Shown: positions 60,501 to 64,000 of the stretch, in pieces
How positions within the stretch are numbered: position 1 is the first letter of the stretch
Layout: the number at the start of each line of letters is the position of its first letter
Source: Numida meleagris
Taxonomy: Eukaryota > Chordata > Aves > Galliformes > Numididae
Assembly: GCF_002078875.1 (NCBI RefSeq)
Contig: NC_034419.1
Span: 18,229,516 to 18,293,515, forward strand
Reading direction: 5' to 3'
Length of the DNA: 64,000 bases
The notes under the pieces: model-generated
Told to the model about the DNA's origin: nothing
The model's input: only the letters and a program-made list of their open reading frames with translations
Database searches by the model: none
Position numbers and translations under genes: made by a program

Positions 60501-60688
60501 ACACTTGCTGGTGGAAAAAAGGTTGGTATGGTTCCGGGGTTTGATTTCCTACCTTCGTTTCTGCAGCTGATCTTAAACAAGGGCAACCTGGATAAGTTAC
60601 ACTGCAACAGATTTTCCGTTTGCATCCAGAATCTGTGCATTACGCTCAACCTGCTCATCCACTGCCATTCAGAGGTGCAGATCACTGA
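57561..60688. other. Non-coding DNA, no gene seen
   Basis: GC-richer parts near 58060-58260, 59590-59800 and 59930-60200 carry overlapping chance frames. AT-rich parts lie near 58620-58780 and 59330-59440, the latter with a CArG-like CCATATATGA near 59358. An A-rich run lies at 57910-57935. No exon, RNA gene or mobile-element family is recognised. Confidence 0.5.
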
Positions 60689-60890
60689 ATTTGCATAATA
60701 ACTATCTACAACTAATTATCCACATTTGTTCATGGAAACAGCCACTTTCTGCAGGGCTTAAAATTAACATAAACTGTGCATAAGAAGCAAGAAAACACCA
60801 ATTTATCTTATTAATGGTGGCAAAGAGTTTACGCGGTAATTAGCAGTGTATCACTTTGAAAATGCCATTAAAGTGCTCTAAGGACCAGTT
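60689..60890. promoter_or_regulatory. Candidate conserved element starting with ATTTGCAT
   Basis: ATTTGCAT at 60689-60696 is followed by TAATTA at 60713-60718, GCTTAAAATTAACATAAAC near 60757, TTATTAATGG near 60808, and CpG-containing TTTACGCGGTAATTAGC near 60828-60844. The block is 200 bases of complex AT-rich sequence without homopolymers. It resembles the blocks at 36780-37060 and 46480-46830 in content. Regulatory function is inferred. Confidence 0.36.
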
Positions 60891-63800
60891 CACTTGATGC
60901 CCTCGAAGCATTTTTCAGGATTCTGTGGGCCAGCATTGAGGCAGAAGGAAATCAGGAGGTGCAGGGAGCAGCAATCCCAGCCATGTGGGCTGGGCACAGC
61001 TGTCACATGCTGCACGGACACTGCAAAGCTGCAGGAATACGTACAATACCTATGCAGCAGTTATTTAAGATGACAGATTAAGATGAGATAAAAATAACTG
61101 CTTTTCAACAACAAAAGAAGTGTGCAAGGGTACCCTGTTCATAAGAAAAAAAAATCAGCAGTATGGTTAGCTTCCTGCACTTTTATGTAATTCTGGGCAT
61201 ATTTCTATCAAGGACAACTGAGGTCCTGCCTCCCAGCAATCTTAAAAGACTTCACATTAATCACAGCATTGTGATTTTAGCACCAGCTGCTTCGTAAGCA
61301 TCTGCTCACGAGCCTTCCCCTACTAAATGCTCTTGTAGAGCACTTCCCATAATATTCATTGATGCTTAATTTTTTTCAAGCAGCAGGTGGTACAATATCT
61401 GTATCTGCAAACTATAAGCACATTCAAATTGAGGTTTTCCTGGTTAATAGCTATTATACAACTGCAAAGTGTTATCATTCCTACACATTTTTAATACTAT
61501 CACTAAAAACCAAAGTAGGAACTTGTTTTTAAGCAAAAAGATGATATGAGGAATATTTAAGTGCCATTTCTGCTCTGGAAAATTATTACAGTGAAACACA
61601 TCCAGCCTCTAAAATATAGAGCCATTTGCTCTGGTCTTTCTCTGTGTCCCACAGACGCCCTCCTTATTTTTTCCCTAATATCATTGCCAGGGCACCTCAG
61701 CTACTTGGATGCTCAGTTCCTAGAGGTGGACTAATTCCTCACACAGCTTTGAAACTTCCCTCCTAAATATAAGCATTCAAGTGCAACTGTCTCCAGCGTA
61801 CCAAGTGCTTAAACATGGCATTTCTGACATCACGGCGACTTCTGGAGCACGCTGGGTAGTTGGTTTTACTCAAGGACAGTATGGTACAGAAGGTCTGTTT
61901 GTAGAAAAACAAAAAAAAAATACCAATACCAGACAAAAGTCCCACAGCACACAATTACTCATTTGCTGCTTTTCCATTAGAGCAGACAACAGTATTTAAT
62001 GGAAAGTCTATTTTGAAAAGAACACTCAGGTCTGCAACTAATTTCCACAGAAAATAGATCCACTATCCGTCCTCTTCTGGTATTGATTTTGAACACAACA
62101 ATTTCTCTAGTGAAGACATTGGAGCAAGGAATCTGGTCTGCACAACAAACCATGGTGGAGCGATGGATTTAACAACTTATCTGTCAACCAATTCATTAAT
62201 TTCCTCATAAAGAAATTCCTGATTTTCAAGCATGCTTTAAGGAAGCAATTCTGCCTCAGCGATCCTGAGAAGAGGTGCTTAATGGTCAGGTAGTTACCCA
62301 AGACACTGTGCATAGTTTTGTTCTTCATTTCCCCAAGCACGAGTTAAACCTTACTGAGAGATAAGAGGAAAATCATAATAAAAGCATCTTCTACAGCACA
62401 TCTGCCACCCCATGCAGCTAAACATTGAATTGCAAAACCTGTATCATCTGCTCTCCGATACAGCGTTCTATGTCAATAAAGTAGCAGGTTATAAATAAGT
62501 AACCATGTGCAATGGCCAGAAGCACTCCCGTGTTCCTGCAATCTGCTAGAATTACTGCTCTGGCTGCATGTGATGGCATAACACTTTGGCTTTATTCTAG
62601 CCTACGTATACACTAATTCCTTCTGCTTCCAGGAACAGAAGGAGTGTCATCCAACATCACGTTTTCTAAGGCTGCAGCACCCTGCCCCAGCACAGCCATA
62701 ACCCAGCGCCTTGCTTTCTGCCAGGTGCTCCCAAAGCACACATAAGTTGTGCCTGCACCTCACTGCATCGCACTCCTCTGTGCTGTGCCCTTACCACCAC
62801 TACTGACCTGCCCAGGGGAGGTGAAGGGAGCAGCATCTCCTGGGCTTTCACAAAGGAAAAGAGGAGAAAAAGATATATATATATATATATTTAAAACACA
62901 AATCAGTATCTATTGTGTTCTCCCCACGCAATGTTTTAAGAGGGAAGGGTGGTCACACAGAGCCAGCTTTGAGGACAGCTGAGCACCACAGACTAGAGAA
63001 AAACAACTATTTTTCACAGATGGCCAAATACTGTTTGCAAAGAATGTTTTGAGCCACAAGGTTGATTTTGATCTTGATGTTTCTTTAGTCTTCAAAGAGA
63101 AATACCTATGGGTATATGCTAGTGCACTTAGAATAAGCATAGGCTCATGAATACCGGTTTATAAATATTCAGTTTAAACACTGTGACATCTCAGCACAGC
63201 TCACCTTACCTCTGCTCTCATCCTCTCACCCCACAGGACCTGCTGATACTGGTAAGCGTACACCACAAAAAGCCAACCAGCACTGCTAGAGAACAGCTCC
63301 AAGCAGTGCTTCAAGGCTGCAGGCACACCAGCAGCACTTTGCTCTGCACCTTTTATACCCACCAGCTGACACCCAACACCTCATCACTCACATGGCCTCT
63401 TCGCACCTGTTTTTCTGCCCCCGGAGGTGTGAGGCCATGTTACCAGCTGCCATGAAAAGAAAACTTAGGATTTATTGCCCAATACCTGCAGAACACCGGG
63501 ACAGAAAAGCTGAGGAGACCTGAAGGTGATGGGTGGGAAACGCTCCATCCTGCCCCAGTCTGCACAACTCAGCCGGTCTGAGGCTGAAGTTTGTTGAACT
63601 GCTCCGAGTCATTTCTCCTCTGGAAGTTGGTGGCTTGTTTTTGAGTCCACGTACAATTCTGCTGATGAGTTAAGGCTGTGCTGTGCAATCACGTTGATAA
63701 GGCGGCTGTGGTTTTCTGATGGTGATGGGCATTTAAAGGCAGCTGTGTGGGGGAGGCAGGGAGAGACCAAGGGTGTGAGCAGCAAACCCCTTCCAGCTGA

Positions 63801-64000
63801 AGTTATCAGCAGCCTGGGAGGAAACCACAAGGATGGTTACTGGAAAAAATAACTATTATCTATTAAAGTCATTTCACAGCAAAAAAGGAAACCTGAAAAA
63901 GTGATTCTTGAACGCGTAACGCTTCACCTAAGCTTCCCATTAAGAATTTCCTGTGGTGTGCAAAATTAATTTTGATTTATCTTCTACAATGCTGTTTTTA
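60891..64000. other. Non-coding DNA to the window end, no gene seen
   Basis: Mixed sequence with a GC-richer part near 62660-62850, A runs near 61147 and 61909, and an AT microsatellite (62873-62890). Overlapping short frames on both strands have no recognised product. No exon, RNA gene or mobile-element family is seen up to 64000. Confidence 0.5.
62873..62890. repeat. AT dinucleotide microsatellite
   Basis: Nine perfect AT dinucleotides lie between an A/G-rich stretch and TTAAAAC. It is a likely length-polymorphic marker with no other role visible. Confidence 0.95.

Overview
The window looks like non-coding nuclear DNA from a vertebrate, most probably a bird. The most direct evidence is a CR1-type LINE 3' end at about 52135-52192 and a more diverged CR1-like tail at about 51053-51103. 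Interspersed repeats are otherwise very sparse: I see no SINE, long LINE body or recognisable LTR. The sequence reads as moderately AT-rich, CpG-poor DNA with many short homopolymer runs. CR1 also occurs in crocodilians and turtles, so 'bird' is an inference. A 52-base run of N inside a pentanucleotide repeat shows that this is a draft assembly.

I find no protein-coding gene, rRNA, tRNA, CRISPR array or complete mobile element. The longest open frames (about 170-203 codons) lie in locally GC-richer DNA. They often overlap open frames on the other strand, resemble no protein family I know and lack convincing exon structure. Frames of this length are expected by chance in 64 kb. The window is best read as an intergenic gene desert or the inside of a very long intron.

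Layout: 0-4 kb has AT-rich stretches, a three-copy 12-mer (2363-2398) and a conserved-looking block. At 3991-4138 lies a GGGAT/GGGAC minisatellite containing the assembly gap. From 4 to 14 kb ordinary DNA alternates with AT-rich blocks and includes a short CpG-rich island-like patch (12460-12735). The densest regulatory-looking sequence is 14270-15200. A second AT-rich block lies at 17126-17235, and a perfect 12-bp-arm inverted repeat at 17882-17909. Further candidate blocks are near 19.7, 20.5, 24.0, 24.9, 35.2, 36.8, 39.6, 42.9, 46.5, 54.8, 57.1 and 60.7 kb. Between them is DNA in which I see only homopolymers, short microsatellites and small local duplications.

The likeliest function of the window, if any, is long-range regulation of a developmental gene outside it. 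That rests on clustered homeodomain-type (TAATTA/ATTAAT), POU-type (ATTTGCAT/ATATGCAT) and MEIS/PBX-like (TGACAG/TGATTGAC) words in AT-rich blocks free of repeats. Without alignments this remains inference. I did not find a new biological system here.
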